Positions 10,997 to 20,411 of a stretch of 38,816 nt of DNA are shown piece after piece. Within the stretch, counting starts at the first letter, position 1; every line of letters begins with the position of its first letter. This stretch comes from Tepidicella baoligensis (lineage in GTDB: Bacteria > Pseudomonadota > Gammaproteobacteria > Burkholderiales > Burkholderiaceae_C). The notes below the pieces were generated by a model. That model was not told where the DNA came from. It saw only the letters and a program-made list of their open reading frames with translations, and did no database searches. Location: positions 1 to 38,816 of the forward strand of contig NZ_JACCDB010000004.1 of the NCBI RefSeq assembly GCF_013432195.1. The letters are read 5' to 3'. Made by a program: the position numbers and the translations under genes.

Positions 10997-11873
10997 GTCC
11001 GGTGCGTCGTTTGAAGAAGCGCGAGAAGTAGGCCGGATCCTCGAAGCCCAGTTCGGCCGCCAGACTGGCCGCAGGCGCAGCAATGTAGACGAGGCGGCGG
11101 CAGGCCTCGCGGGTCAGGCGTTCATGCACCAGTTCCAGCGCGCTGCGGCCGCTTTCGGCACGTACCAGGCGGTTCAGGCGCTGGGTGGACAGGCCCAGGC
11201 GCGAAGCGTAGCGTTCCAGCTGCCAGTGTTCCAGAAAGTGCTGCTCCACCAGCAACAGAAAGCGCGTGAACAGCGCCTGGTGGCGGTGCGCCTTTTCCTC
11301 CTGCCCGACCTGGCGGCCCTGCGCACTGGCCTGCGACAGCCGCCACACCACGGCGCGCGCCAGCCACAGCACCACGGGCGAGTCCCCCGAGCCGGGCCAC
11401 AGGAACTCCTGCGCCAGCTCACGGAACAGTGCGTCGAGACGCTGTGTGACGCCTTCGCTTGGCGTAAAGTGCAAGATGCCTGGCGCGTCGAACAACACCC
11501 GGAAGGCTTCGCCCACCGACTGGAATTCACCCTCGACCAGAAAACGCGCGCTCAGCGTGAGTACCAGCCCATCGGTGTCGGGCGCGAAGCGAAAGCCGTG
11601 CACCACCCCTGGCGGCACCACGATGGCCGCAGGCCCCGTGACCTCGGCGTGCCATTCGTCCAGTGCCACCTGTGCCTGGCCCCGGTAGAGCCACAGGACC
11701 TGGTACAGGCCGTGGTGCACGTGAGGCTGGATCTCCCAGTGGTAGAGGCGGCTGCGCGACTGCACCTCTTCGATGTGCAGCATTTCCTGCCCCAGCGTGG
11801 CCGCTTCGCCATAGAGGGCAAAGCTGGGAATGGCCGAACCCGGGCGGTGCGGGGATGTGGAGGCTGGTGGCAT
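10953..11873 (-). CDS. AraC-family transcriptional regulator (PobR/PobC-like)
   Basis: A 306-residue AraC/XylS regulator. The N-terminal cupin effector domain has a PHVHHGLYQVLW motif and a VPPGVVHGF motif. The C-terminal double helix-turn-helix spans about 205-300 (YASRLGLSTQRLNRLVR, then LAAELGFEDPAYFSRFFKRRTGLSP). It resembles the aromatic-acid-responsive AraC proteins next to 4-hydroxybenzoate or P450 genes. It is divergent from the P450-ferredoxin-reductase operon, with 111 bases between the starts, and is the likely activator of that operon. No clear operator was found there. It overlaps the convergent LysR gene tail to tail. Confidence 0.9.
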   Translation of the reverse strand: MPPASTSPHRPGSAIPSFALYGEAATLGQEMLHIEEVQSRSRLYHWEIQPHVHHGLYQVLWLYRGQAQVALDEWHAEVTGPAAIVVPPGVVHGFRFAPDTDGLVLTLSARFLVEGEFQSVGEAFRVLFDAPGILHFTPSEGVTQRLDALFRELAQEFLWPGSGDSPVVLWLARAVVWRLSQASAQGRQVGQEEKAHRHQALFTRFLLLVEQHFLEHWQLERYASRLGLSTQRLNRLVRAESGRSALELVHERLTREACRRLVYIAAPAASLAAELGFEDPAYFSRFFKRRTGLSPQQYRQAHRAQG

Positions 11874-11984
11874 GCCAAAAACAAATTGATCGAAAAGTAC
11901 AAGATTTGACCATAATTATTGCAGTGTCTTTGTGCGCTGGAGAGCCTACAGTTCGTCATCTCGGACCACACACGGAGACAACGC

Positions 11985-13166
11985 ATGACGCCTTTCAGCT
12001 TCGACCCCTATTCCCCCGCCGTTGACGCGGACCCCTTCCCCTACTACAAACGCCTGCGCGACGAATTCCCCTGCTTCTGGAGTTCCGAAGCGCAGATGTG
12101 GGTGCTGTCGCGCTACGCCGACATCGTCACCGCCGGGCAGGACTGGCAGACCTATTCCAGCGCCAGCGGCAACCTGATGACCGAACTGCCGGGCCGCGCC
12201 GGAGCCACCCTGGGCAGCTCCGACCCACCGCGCCACGACCGCCTGCGCGGCCTGATCCAGCACGCCTTCATGAAGCGCAACCTGCTGGCCCTGGAAGAAC
12301 CCATCCGCGCCGTGGCGCAGCAGGTGTTCGGCCAGTTGCAAGGCGAAAAGACCTTCGACTTCAAGGACGTGTCGTCGCAGTTCACCGTGAAGGTGCTGAT
12401 GGCCGCGCTGGGCCTGCCCATGGGCAATGAAGCCATCGTGGACGAGCAGACCGTGCGCGACAACGCCGTGCTGATGGTGCAGAGCGATTCGCGCACCCGC
12501 ACCAAGGGCCCCGAGCACATTGCCGCCTACAACTGGATGCAGGACTACGCGAGCAAGGTCATCGCCATGCGCCGCGCCGAACCCCGCAACGACCTGATCA
12601 GCCACTTTGCCCAGGCCGAAATCGACGGCGACCGTCTGGACGAGCGCGAGGTGCTGCTGACCACGACCACGCTGATCATGGCGGGTGTGGAGTCACTGGG
12701 CGGCTTCATGATGATGTTCGCCTACAACCTGGCGACCTTCGACGAAGCACGCCGTGCCGTGGTGGCCAACCCGGCGCTGCTGCCCGACGCGATTGAAGAA
12801 AGCCTGCGCTACAACACATCGGCCCAGCGCTTCCGCCGCCGCCTGATGAGGGATGTGACGCTGCACGGCCAGACGATGAAGGAAGGCGACTTTGTGTGCC
12901 TGGCCTACGGCTCGGGCAACCGCGACGAGCGCCAGTTCCCCAACCCGGACGTGTACGACATCACCCGCAAGCCGCGCGGCCACCTGGGCTTTGGCGGCGG
13001 CGTGCATGCCTGCCTGGGCACGGCCATTGCCCGCCTGGCCGTGAAGATCGCGTTCGAGGAATTCCACAAGGTGGTGCCCGAGTACCGCCGCGTGGCCGAC
13101 CAACTGCCCTGGATGCCTTCGTCCACCTTCCGCAGCCCGCTGGTGCTGCAGCTAGCCGCAGGCTGA
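11985..13166 (+). CDS. Cytochrome P450 (class I, soluble)
   Basis: This soluble bacterial P450 monooxygenase has 393 residues. The heme-ligand loop FGGGVHACLG places the thiolate at Cys343. The ExxR motif is Glu272-Arg275, and the oxygen-activation I-helix reads AGVES at 233-237, with Ser237 in place of the commoner Thr. There is no signal or membrane anchor. Electrons should come from the ferredoxin and reductase encoded immediately downstream (28- and 7-base gaps), which makes a self-contained three-component system. Neighbouring catechol-type dioxygenases and an aromatic-acid-type AraC regulator suggest an aromatic substrate, for example O-demethylation of a methoxybenzoate, but this is inference. 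The ATG at 11985 follows GGAGACA; the longer in-frame start at 11919 is not supported. Confidence 0.95.
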   Translation: MTPFSFDPYSPAVDADPFPYYKRLRDEFPCFWSSEAQMWVLSRYADIVTAGQDWQTYSSASGNLMTELPGRAGATLGSSDPPRHDRLRGLIQHAFMKRNLLALEEPIRAVAQQVFGQLQGEKTFDFKDVSSQFTVKVLMAALGLPMGNEAIVDEQTVRDNAVLMVQSDSRTRTKGPEHIAAYNWMQDYASKVIAMRRAEPRNDLISHFAQAEIDGDRLDEREVLLTTTTLIMAGVESLGGFMMMFAYNLATFDEARRAVVANPALLPDAIEESLRYNTSAQRFRRRLMRDVTLHGQTMKEGDFVCLAYGSGNRDERQFPNPDVYDITRKPRGHLGFGGGVHACLGTAIARLAVKIAFEEFHKVVPEYRRVADQLPWMPSSTFRSPLVLQLAAG

Positions 13167-13194
13167 AACGGCAACCCCAGACGAGGAAACACCC

Positions 13195-13518
13195 ATGACG
13201 AACATCACCTACGTAGAGGCCTCTGGTCAAGCCACCACCGTGTCCCTGCCCGACGGCTGGAACCTCATGCAAGGCGCCATCGCCAACGGCATCGAGGGCA
13301 TTCTGGGCGAGTGCGGCGGCTCTTGCGCCTGCGCCACCTGCCACTGCTACGTGGACGAAACCCGCTTGGGCGATCTGCCCCCGCCTTCGGAAAACGAGCT
13401 GGACATGCTGGCCAACGTGGCGGCCGAGCGCCGCCCCAACAGCCGCCTGGCCTGCCAGATCAAGGCGTCGCCGCTGCTGGAAGGGCTGATGCTGCAACTG
13501 CCCGAAACGCAGGAGTGA
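13195..13518 (+). CDS. 2Fe-2S ferredoxin, putidaredoxin type
   Basis: A 107-residue adrenodoxin/putidaredoxin-type ferredoxin. The cluster ligands are Cys40, Cys46, Cys49 and Cys87 (C-x5-C-x2-C then a distant Cys), the spacing of the P450-serving family. Two further cysteines, Cys44 and Cys51, lie in the same loop. It carries single electrons from the reductase encoded downstream to the P450 encoded upstream, in the cytoplasm. Confidence 0.95.
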   Translation: MTNITYVEASGQATTVSLPDGWNLMQGAIANGIEGILGECGGSCACATCHCYVDETRLGDLPPPSENELDMLANVAAERRPNSRLACQIKASPLLEGLMLQLPETQE

Positions 13519-13525
13519 TGCGGCC

Positions 13526-14791
13526 ATGAACCCGGACGTCAGCGCAGACACCCCCACCCCCGAAAGCGTGGTGATCGTGGGCGCAGGCCAAGCCGGCGTC
13601 CAAACCGCCGAGGCCCTGCGCAGCGGCGGCTACACCGGCCCCATCACCCTGCTGGGCGACGAGCCGCATGGCCCCTACCACCGCCCGCCATTGTCCAAGG
13701 CCTGGCTGGCGAGCGAGATGGACGCCGCCCAGCTGGTGATGCGTACCCCCGAGATGCTGGCCCGCAAGGGCATAGACCTGCGCACCGGCGTGCGGGTGGT
13801 GGCCATTGACCGCGCCGCGCGCCAGCTGCAACTGGCCGATGGCAGCCCCCTGCCCTACGGCGCGCTGGTGCTGGCCACCGGCGCCACCCCGCGCGCGCTG
13901 TCCCTGCCGGGCGGCGATGCCCCCGGCGTGCTGGCCCTGCGCGGCAAGGACGATGCCTCGGCCATCGCCGAACGCATGGCCGCCTGTCTGGCGACGCAAC
14001 GGCCGGTGGTGGTGATCGGCGGGGGCTTCATTGGCCTGGAGGTGGCCGCCACCGCCCGCAAGAAAGGGCTGACCGTGACCGTGCTGGAAGCCGCGCCGCG
14101 CCTGCTGGGCCGTGTGCTGGCGCCCATGCTGTCGGACTGGTATGCCGAGCTGCACCACAGCCACGGCGTGGAACTGGTGCTGGACGCGCGCATTGCCGCC
14201 ATTGAAACGGCCCCCAGCGGCGAGGTAGCGGGTGTGCGCCTGGCCGATGGCACCTTGGTTCCTGCCGGGCTGGTGGTGGTAGGCATAGGCGTGCACGCCA
14301 ACGACGGGTTGGCTCAGGCCGCCGGACTGGCGTGCGAACGCGGCATCGTGGTGGACGCCTGCGGCCGAACCAGCGACGCGCACATCTTTGCCGCTGGAGA
14401 CTGCACCGCCCGCCGCTTGGCCGATGGCACGCTGCTGCGACTCGAATCGGTGCAGAACGCCACCGAACAGGGCAAGAGCGTGGCCGCTGCCGTGCTGGGG
14501 CAGGAACGCCCCTTCACCACCACACCATGGTTCTGGAGCGACCAGTACGACAAGAAGCTGCAGATGGCAGGCCTGTCCACTGGCGCAGACCGGTGGACGG
14601 TGCGTGGTGACCTGGCCAGCGGCAGCTTCAGCATCTACCACTTCCGGGGCGACAGGTTGCTGGCGGTGGACAGCGTGAACGCCGCCAGGGACCACCTGCT
14701 CGCACGCAAGCTGCTGGACGCGGGCGTGTCGCCCACGCCAGAACAGGCGGGAGATACCGCATTCGACCTGAGCAGCTTGCTGGTCAAGTAG
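13526..14791 (+). CDS. FAD-dependent ferredoxin reductase (putidaredoxin-reductase type)
   Basis: This 421-residue pyridine-nucleotide disulfide-type oxidoreductase without a redox-active disulfide is the usual NADH:ferredoxin reductase of class I P450 or ring-hydroxylating systems. The FAD-binding GAGQAG is at about 19-24, the NAD-binding GGGFIGLE at about 164-171, and the second FAD motif FAAGDCTA at about 288-295. A C-terminal reductase domain contains the WFWSDQYDKKLQM segment typical of the family. It starts 7 bases after the ferredoxin stop, so the three genes form one transcript. Confidence 0.94.
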   Translation: MNPDVSADTPTPESVVIVGAGQAGVQTAEALRSGGYTGPITLLGDEPHGPYHRPPLSKAWLASEMDAAQLVMRTPEMLARKGIDLRTGVRVVAIDRAARQLQLADGSPLPYGALVLATGATPRALSLPGGDAPGVLALRGKDDASAIAERMAACLATQRPVVVIGGGFIGLEVAATARKKGLTVTVLEAAPRLLGRVLAPMLSDWYAELHHSHGVELVLDARIAAIETAPSGEVAGVRLADGTLVPAGLVVVGIGVHANDGLAQAAGLACERGIVVDACGRTSDAHIFAAGDCTARRLADGTLLRLESVQNATEQGKSVAAAVLGQERPFTTTPWFWSDQYDKKLQMAGLSTGADRWTVRGDLASGSFSIYHFRGDRLLAVDSVNAARDHLLARKLLDAGVSPTPEQAGDTAFDLSSLLVK

Positions 14792-14827
14792 TCGAGAACT
14801 CGACCAGCACCTCCCTCCTGCCTGTCA

Positions 14828-15019
14828 TCAGACAAGGGTAAACAACCACCCCCCTAACGCGCGGCTGGCGACTTCCGGTTGCTCCACGGCACTCATGTGC
14901 CCGCAGTCTGGCACGATGGTGAACCGCGAGCCGGCTATGGCCTGCTGCATCTCCTGATGCGGGACCAGAGGCATCACTTCCAAGGCCACCCGTCCGCCCA
15001 TGGAGTGGCCGGGCGGCAT
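14828..15019 (-). pseudogene. Alpha/beta-hydrolase remnant with internal deletion
   Basis: A 63-codon reading frame holds two separated parts of an alpha/beta-hydrolase. The nucleophile elbow GHSMGGRVALEV is followed almost at once by the C-terminal segment FTIVPDCGHMSAVEQPE, which contains the catalytic-His turn. In intact relatives these motifs are about 120-170 residues apart, and about 90-100 residues precede the elbow. Both the front and the middle are therefore missing. It lies just downstream of, and on the same strand as, the aldo/keto reductase. It is read as a decayed gene; a functional mini-protein is unlikely. Confidence 0.75.
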
Positions 15020-15020
15020 A

Positions 15021-16019
15021 TCAGAGGCTCTCGGTATCGACTTCGCGGTTGCCTTGTTCGTTGTAGCGGCTGCCGGCCACCAAGCGGTCGTGCATGACCG
15101 TGTCCAGGTGCGCGAGCACCTCTGGTGACAGCTTCACGTCGGCTGCCGCCAGGTTCTCCAGCAGGTGCTCCACGCGGGTGGTGCCGGGAATGGGCAGAAT
15201 GTCTGGCCCTTGATGCAGCAACCAGGCGATGGCCAGTTGGGCTGGGGTGCAGCCGACCTCGGCGGCCATGGCGTTGTAGGCTGGCAGCAGGGCTGCGTTC
15301 CTGGCGTAGTTGTCGGGCGCAAAACGCGGCATGTTCCGGCGGATGTCCTTGGCGTCGAAGGCGGTCACGTCCAGCGGGCCGCATAGGAAGCCACGGGCCA
15401 ACGGGCTGAACGCCACAAAGCTCACCCCGAGTTCGCGGCAGGCCTGCAGCACCGCGATCTCGGGGTTGCGCGTCCACAGGGAATACTCGGTCTGCAAGGC
15501 CGCGATGGGGTGCACCGCGTGTGCCTTGCGCAGCGTGGTGGCCGACACTTCACTCAGGCCGATGCTGCGGATCTTGCCCTCGCGCACCAGGTCGGCCAAG
15601 GCACCCACGCTGTCCTCGATGGGCACCTGTTTGTCCCATCGGTGCAGGTAATACAGGTCGATGACATCGGTACGCAGGCGCTTCAATGCGGCTTCACAGG
15701 TGGCTTTGAGGGTGGCTGGGCGTCCGTCAATGACGCGCACCTTCACGCCCTGCTCGTTGGGCACGCCGGTCATGCCGCATTTGCTGGCCAGGGTGAAGCG
15801 GGAACGGTGCTGGCTCAGGAACTTGCCCACCAGGGTTTCACTGGCTCCAAAACCGTAGAGCGCGGCGGTGTCGAAATGGGTGACACCGTGATCCAGCGCC
15901 GTCAGCAGCACGCGTTGGGCCTGCTGCTCGGACACGGGTTGCCCATAGGCGTGGCAGATGTTCATGCAGCCCAAGCCGATGGCGCTGACAGTGAAGGGAC
16001 CGAGTGCGCGTTGTTGCAT
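15021..16019 (-). CDS. Aldo/keto reductase
   Basis: A 332-residue member of the AKR superfamily, which reduces aldehydes or ketones with NADPH in a TIM barrel. The catalytic tetrad is present: Asp50, Tyr55 (DTAALYG), Lys80 (ASKCG) and His126 (YYLHRW). The C-terminal cofactor motif PIPGTTRVEHLLENLAA is also clear. It starts with ATG at 16019, 99 bases downstream of the pmdC stop on the same strand, and may be the last gene of the pmd transcript. Its substrate is unknown; a role on an aldehyde intermediate of aromatic breakdown is only suggested by position. Confidence 0.9.
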   Translation of the reverse strand: MQQRALGPFTVSAIGLGCMNICHAYGQPVSEQQAQRVLLTALDHGVTHFDTAALYGFGASETLVGKFLSQHRSRFTLASKCGMTGVPNEQGVKVRVIDGRPATLKATCEAALKRLRTDVIDLYYLHRWDKQVPIEDSVGALADLVREGKIRSIGLSEVSATTLRKAHAVHPIAALQTEYSLWTRNPEIAVLQACRELGVSFVAFSPLARGFLCGPLDVTAFDAKDIRRNMPRFAPDNYARNAALLPAYNAMAAEVGCTPAQLAIAWLLHQGPDILPIPGTTRVEHLLENLAAADVKLSPEVLAHLDTVMHDRLVAGSRYNEQGNREVDTESL

Positions 16020-16118
16020 GCCAACTCCCGTGTGATGAAAGAATCCCGACCTGCCCTGCAGGACGTGTCGCTGCGGGTGGGGGCCGGGGAAAGCGCGGTG
16101 CAGGCCGCGCCCGAGCCA

Positions 16119-17072
16119 TCAATCGTTGATGAGCTGTTGTTCCAACTGGTGCAGCACCTGGTAGCACGGCAGGACCTGCGCTACGCTGGCGTTCGGCTCG
16201 CGGCCTTCGCGGATGGCAGCGAAGAACTCGCGGTCCTGCAGCTCGATGCCGTTCATGCTCACGTCCACATGCGACACGTCGATCTTCTCGTCTTTGCCGG
16301 TGAACAGGTCATCGTAGCGGGCGATATAGGTGGCGGTGTCGCCGATGTAGCGGAAGAAGGTGCCCAGCGGGCCGTCGTTGTTGAAGGACAGGCTCAGTGT
16401 GCAGATGGCGCCGTTGGCTGCCTTGAGCTGGATGCTCATGTCCATGGCGATGCCCAGCGTGGGGTGGATCGGGCCCTGAATGGCGTTGGCCTTGACGATC
16501 GGGCTGCCGGTCTGGTAGGCGAACAGGTCCACGGTATGCGCGGCGTGATGCCACAGCAGATGGTCGGTCCAGCTGCGGGGCTGACCCAGGGCGTTCATGT
16601 TGGTGCGGCGGAAGAAGTAGGTCTGCACATCCATCTGCTGGATGTTGAACTCGCCCGCTTGGATCTTCTTGTGGACAAACTGATGGCTGGGATTGAAGCG
16701 GCGGGTATGACCGCACATGGCCACCAGGCCGGTCTGCTTCTGCAAGGCCACCACCTCCTCACCTTCGGCGAGCACATCGCACAGCGGAATTTCCACCTGC
16801 ACATGCTTGCCGGCTTGAAGGCAGGCTTTGGCCTGAGCCGCGTGCAACTGCGTGGGGGTGCAAAGAATGACGGCATCCACTTCCTTGATGGCCAAGCTGT
16901 CGGCCAGCTCGGTGGTCACGTGCTTGATGCCGTACTTGTCGGCCACTTCCTGGGTCTTGGCCAGATCGCGGCCGATCAGCGAGACGACTTCCACATCCGG
17001 AATGTTCTTGATGCCATCCAGGTGTTTGATGCCAAAAGCGCCGGCACCGGCAAGAGCGACTTTGAGTGTCAT
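16119..17072 (-). CDS. pmdC: 4-carboxy-2-hydroxymuconate-6-semialdehyde dehydrogenase
   Basis: This Gfo/Idh/MocA-family NAD(P)-dependent dehydrogenase has 317 residues and is the LigC/PmdC type. It oxidises the hemiacetal form of 4-carboxy-2-hydroxymuconate-6-semialdehyde, the product of protocatechuate 4,5-cleavage, to 2-pyrone-4,6-dicarboxylate. The Rossmann motif GAGAFG is at 9-14, and the family segment HVQVEIPLCDVLAEGEE replaces the common EKP motif with EIP. It directly follows pmdB (42-base gap), as in the Comamonas pmd operon. Confidence 0.95.
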   Translation of the reverse strand: MTLKVALAGAGAFGIKHLDGIKNIPDVEVVSLIGRDLAKTQEVADKYGIKHVTTELADSLAIKEVDAVILCTPTQLHAAQAKACLQAGKHVQVEIPLCDVLAEGEEVVALQKQTGLVAMCGHTRRFNPSHQFVHKKIQAGEFNIQQMDVQTYFFRRTNMNALGQPRSWTDHLLWHHAAHTVDLFAYQTGSPIVKANAIQGPIHPTLGIAMDMSIQLKAANGAICTLSLSFNNDGPLGTFFRYIGDTATYIARYDDLFTGKDEKIDVSHVDVSMNGIELQDREFFAAIREGREPNASVAQVLPCYQVLHQLEQQLIND

Positions 17073-17114
17073 GGGGTTTCCTTGATGCGTGTTTGACGAA
17101 GCACGCGCGGTGAT

Positions 17115-18436
<1,322 letters not shown>

Positions 18437-18439
18437 GGG

Positions 18440-19378
18440 TCAGCCTTTCACTTCTTCGGGCCAGTACAGGCGCATCGGGTTGTCCACCAGCAGCTTCTTT
18501 TGCAGCTCGGGCGTGGGGGCGATGTGCGGGATGAAGTCCACCAGCAGGCCGTCGTCGGGCATGTGGTCCTTGAGGTTGGGGTGCGGCCAGTCGGTTCCCC
18601 ACAGCACGCGGTTGGGGAACTCCTCGACCACTCTGCGGGCAAAGGGCACCACATCGCGGTAGGCAGCCTGTTCACCGTTCAATGCCTTGGGGCCGGTCAC
18701 CGACAGGCGCTCAGGGCAGCTCACCTTGCTCCACACGTTCTCGTGCTCGCGCATGAGCTTGAGGAACAGCTCGAACTCCGGGCCGTCCACGGGCTTGGTC
18801 ACGTCGGGGCGACCCATGTGGTCCACCACCACGGTGGTGGGCAGGCTGGTGAAGAAATCCCACAGTTCGGGCAGGTCCACCGCTTCGAAATAGACGACGA
18901 CGTGCCAGCCCAACTGGCTGATACGGCCCGCGATTTCGATCAACTCGTCCTTGGGGGTGAAATCCACCAGGCGTTTGACGAAGTTGAAGCGCACGCCGCG
19001 CACGCCTGCGGCATGAAGCTGTTGGAGCGCTTCGTCGGTGACGCTGCGCTTGACGGTGGCCACGCCCCGCGCTCTCCCGTTCGACGACAGGCAGGCATCG
19101 ACCATGGCGCGGTTGTCGGCACCGTGGCAGGTGGCTTGCACGATCACGTTGCGAGCAAAGCCGAGGTGATCGCGCAGTGCGAACAGATCGTGCTTGGAGG
19201 CATCACAAGGGGTGTACTTGCGCTCGGGGGCATAGGGAAATTCGGCGCCGGGGCCGAAGACGTGGCAGTGGGCGTCCACGGCACCTGCGGGCAGTTGGAA
19301 TTTCGGCTTGCTGGGGCTGGTGGTCCAGTCGAGCCAGCCAGCGGTTTTGGTGAAGTCACCCGTGGTGGGTTTGGACAT
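18440..19378 (-). CDS. pmdD: 2-pyrone-4,6-dicarboxylate lactonase
   Basis: This amidohydrolase-superfamily enzyme of the LigI/PmdD type is 312 residues long. It hydrolyses 2-pyrone-4,6-dicarboxylate to 4-oxalomesaconate. Motifs seen are DAHCHVFGPG with the HxH pair near residue 37, the VVDHMGRPD segment, and GTDWPHPN with the catalytic Asp. A run of 329 non-coding bases separates it from the upstream pmdF gene, which is unusual in an otherwise tightly packed operon. Confidence 0.95.
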   Translation of the reverse strand: MSKPTTGDFTKTAGWLDWTTSPSKPKFQLPAGAVDAHCHVFGPGAEFPYAPERKYTPCDASKHDLFALRDHLGFARNVIVQATCHGADNRAMVDACLSSNGRARGVATVKRSVTDEALQQLHAAGVRGVRFNFVKRLVDFTPKDELIEIAGRISQLGWHVVVYFEAVDLPELWDFFTSLPTTVVVDHMGRPDVTKPVDGPEFELFLKLMREHENVWSKVSCPERLSVTGPKALNGEQAAYRDVVPFARRVVEEFPNRVLWGTDWPHPNLKDHMPDDGLLVDFIPHIAPTPELQKKLLVDNPMRLYWPEEVKG

Positions 19379-19456
19379 GGGTTCTTCCTTCCGATAGAGT
19401 GGTTTGAGCGTGTGGCGCGTGGCTCTCGTGGGTCATTGGCGTTGGCCCCGGCGACT

Positions 19457-19528
19457 GGGCAGGGGTGCGGGGTTCGCGCGATTTCCTGTCCGCAGGACAG
19501 CATGAGCGCGGGCCCCGCACCCCTGCCC
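19457..19528. repeat. Long imperfect hairpin in the pmdF-pmdD gap
   Basis: A perfect 16-base inverted repeat (GGGCAGGGGTGCGGGG and its complement) extends inward by five more pairs after two positions that can form G-U pairs on one strand. A second perfect hairpin, CTGTCC-GCA-GGACAG, sits inside the loop. The whole 72-base unit could fold into one long rod. No T-run follows on the operon strand. It could be a dispersed intergenic repeat, a transcription attenuator or an RNA-processing site. Confidence 0.8.
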
Positions 19529-19590
19529 TGCCGCCTGCATGTCGAAGCGCCCAAAATCTGGATGGGCCAGGTATGCCAACACGCAACGCA

Positions 19591-19669
19591 GCGACCGTGG
19601 GGATCCGCTGTGGGGCGCCATTCCGGCCCGCAGGGACGGCTAAGCCCCATGGCGGGCCCCCACGGTCGC
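19591..19669. repeat. Second inverted repeat in the pmdF-pmdD gap
   Basis: GCGACCGTGGGG and its exact complement are separated by 55 bases. The interior holds a weaker nested complementarity (GGGGCGCCAT against ATGGCGGGCC). Together with the hairpin at 19457-19528 it fills most of the 329-base gap 19379-19707, where I see no gene. Confidence 0.65.
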
Positions 19670-19707
19670 CCCACACATCAAAGCGATCAACCCCCACATA
19701 CCGGGGA

Positions 19708-20391
19708 TCAATCCACATACCGCAACCCGGCAGCCGCCAACGGCTCCCGCATCTTGTACATGTCCAGCCCCAGCACGCCTGCAGCGAGCTGGTCGCGCTT
19801 GGCCCCCTCATTGGCCTCGCGCTTCAATGCCGCTTCCAGTGTTTGAGCCGCTAACGCCTTGGGCACACAGACCACGCCGTCGTCGTCGGCCACGATCACG
19901 TCACCCGGCGTCACGTAGGCACCCGCACAGACGATGGGAACGTTCACCGAACCCAGTGTGGCCTTGATGGTGCCCTTGGACGAAACGTAGCGGCTCCACA
20001 CGGGGAACTTCATCTCGCGCAGGGTCTTGGTGTCGCGCACGCCGGCTTCGATGATGAGGCCGCGCGCCCCGCGTGCCATGAAGCTGGTGGCCAGCAGATC
20101 GCCGAAGTAGCCGTCACTGCAATCGGCCGTGACGGTGGCGACCACGATGTCGCCGGGTTGCACCTGTTCGGCGGCCACGTGCATCATCCAGTTGTCGCCG
20201 GGCTGCAGCAGTACGGTCACGGCCGTACCGGACACATTCACGTCCTGCTGGATGGGGCGCATGTAGGGCTTCATCAGGCCCACGCGGCCCATGGCCTCGT
20301 GCACGGTGGCGGAGCCCAGGGCAGCCAGTTGGTCGGTCACCTCGCGGTCGGCGCGGATGATGTTGCGATAAACCACACCCAATTCGTACAT
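19708..20391 (-). CDS. pmdF: 4-carboxy-4-hydroxy-2-oxoadipate aldolase
   Basis: This class II pyruvate aldolase has 227 residues and is of the HMG/CHA (LigK, RraA-fold) type. It splits 4-carboxy-4-hydroxy-2-oxoadipate into pyruvate and oxaloacetate, the last step of the protocatechuate 4,5-pathway, and often also decarboxylates oxaloacetate. Family segments include [15 protein letters not shown], the [24 protein letters not shown] loop and the metal-site region [11 protein letters not shown]. The reading frame is open far upstream into pmdE, but ATG 20391 gives the normal length and N-terminus. It lies 20 bases downstream of pmdE. Confidence 0.95.
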   Translation of the reverse strand: MYELGVVYRNIIRADREVTDQLAALGSATVHEAMGRVGLMKPYMRPIQQDVNVSGTAVTVLLQPGDNWMMHVAAEQVQPGDIVVATVTADCSDGYFGDLLATSFMARGARGLIIEAGVRDTKTLREMKFPVWSRYVSSKGTIKATLGSVNVPIVCAGAYVTPGDVIVADDDGVVCVPKALAAQTLEAALKREANEGAKRDQLAAGVLGLDMYKMREPLAAAGLRYVD

Positions 20392-20411
20392 CGTGCTGTC
20401 CCTCGTTGATA

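Noticed and set aside
14778-14809. Inverted repeat overlapping the ferredoxin reductase stop codon as a terminator
   Set aside because: TGCTGGTC and its complement are exact, but the stem competes with an overlapping dyad and no T-run follows, so a terminator call is not supported.
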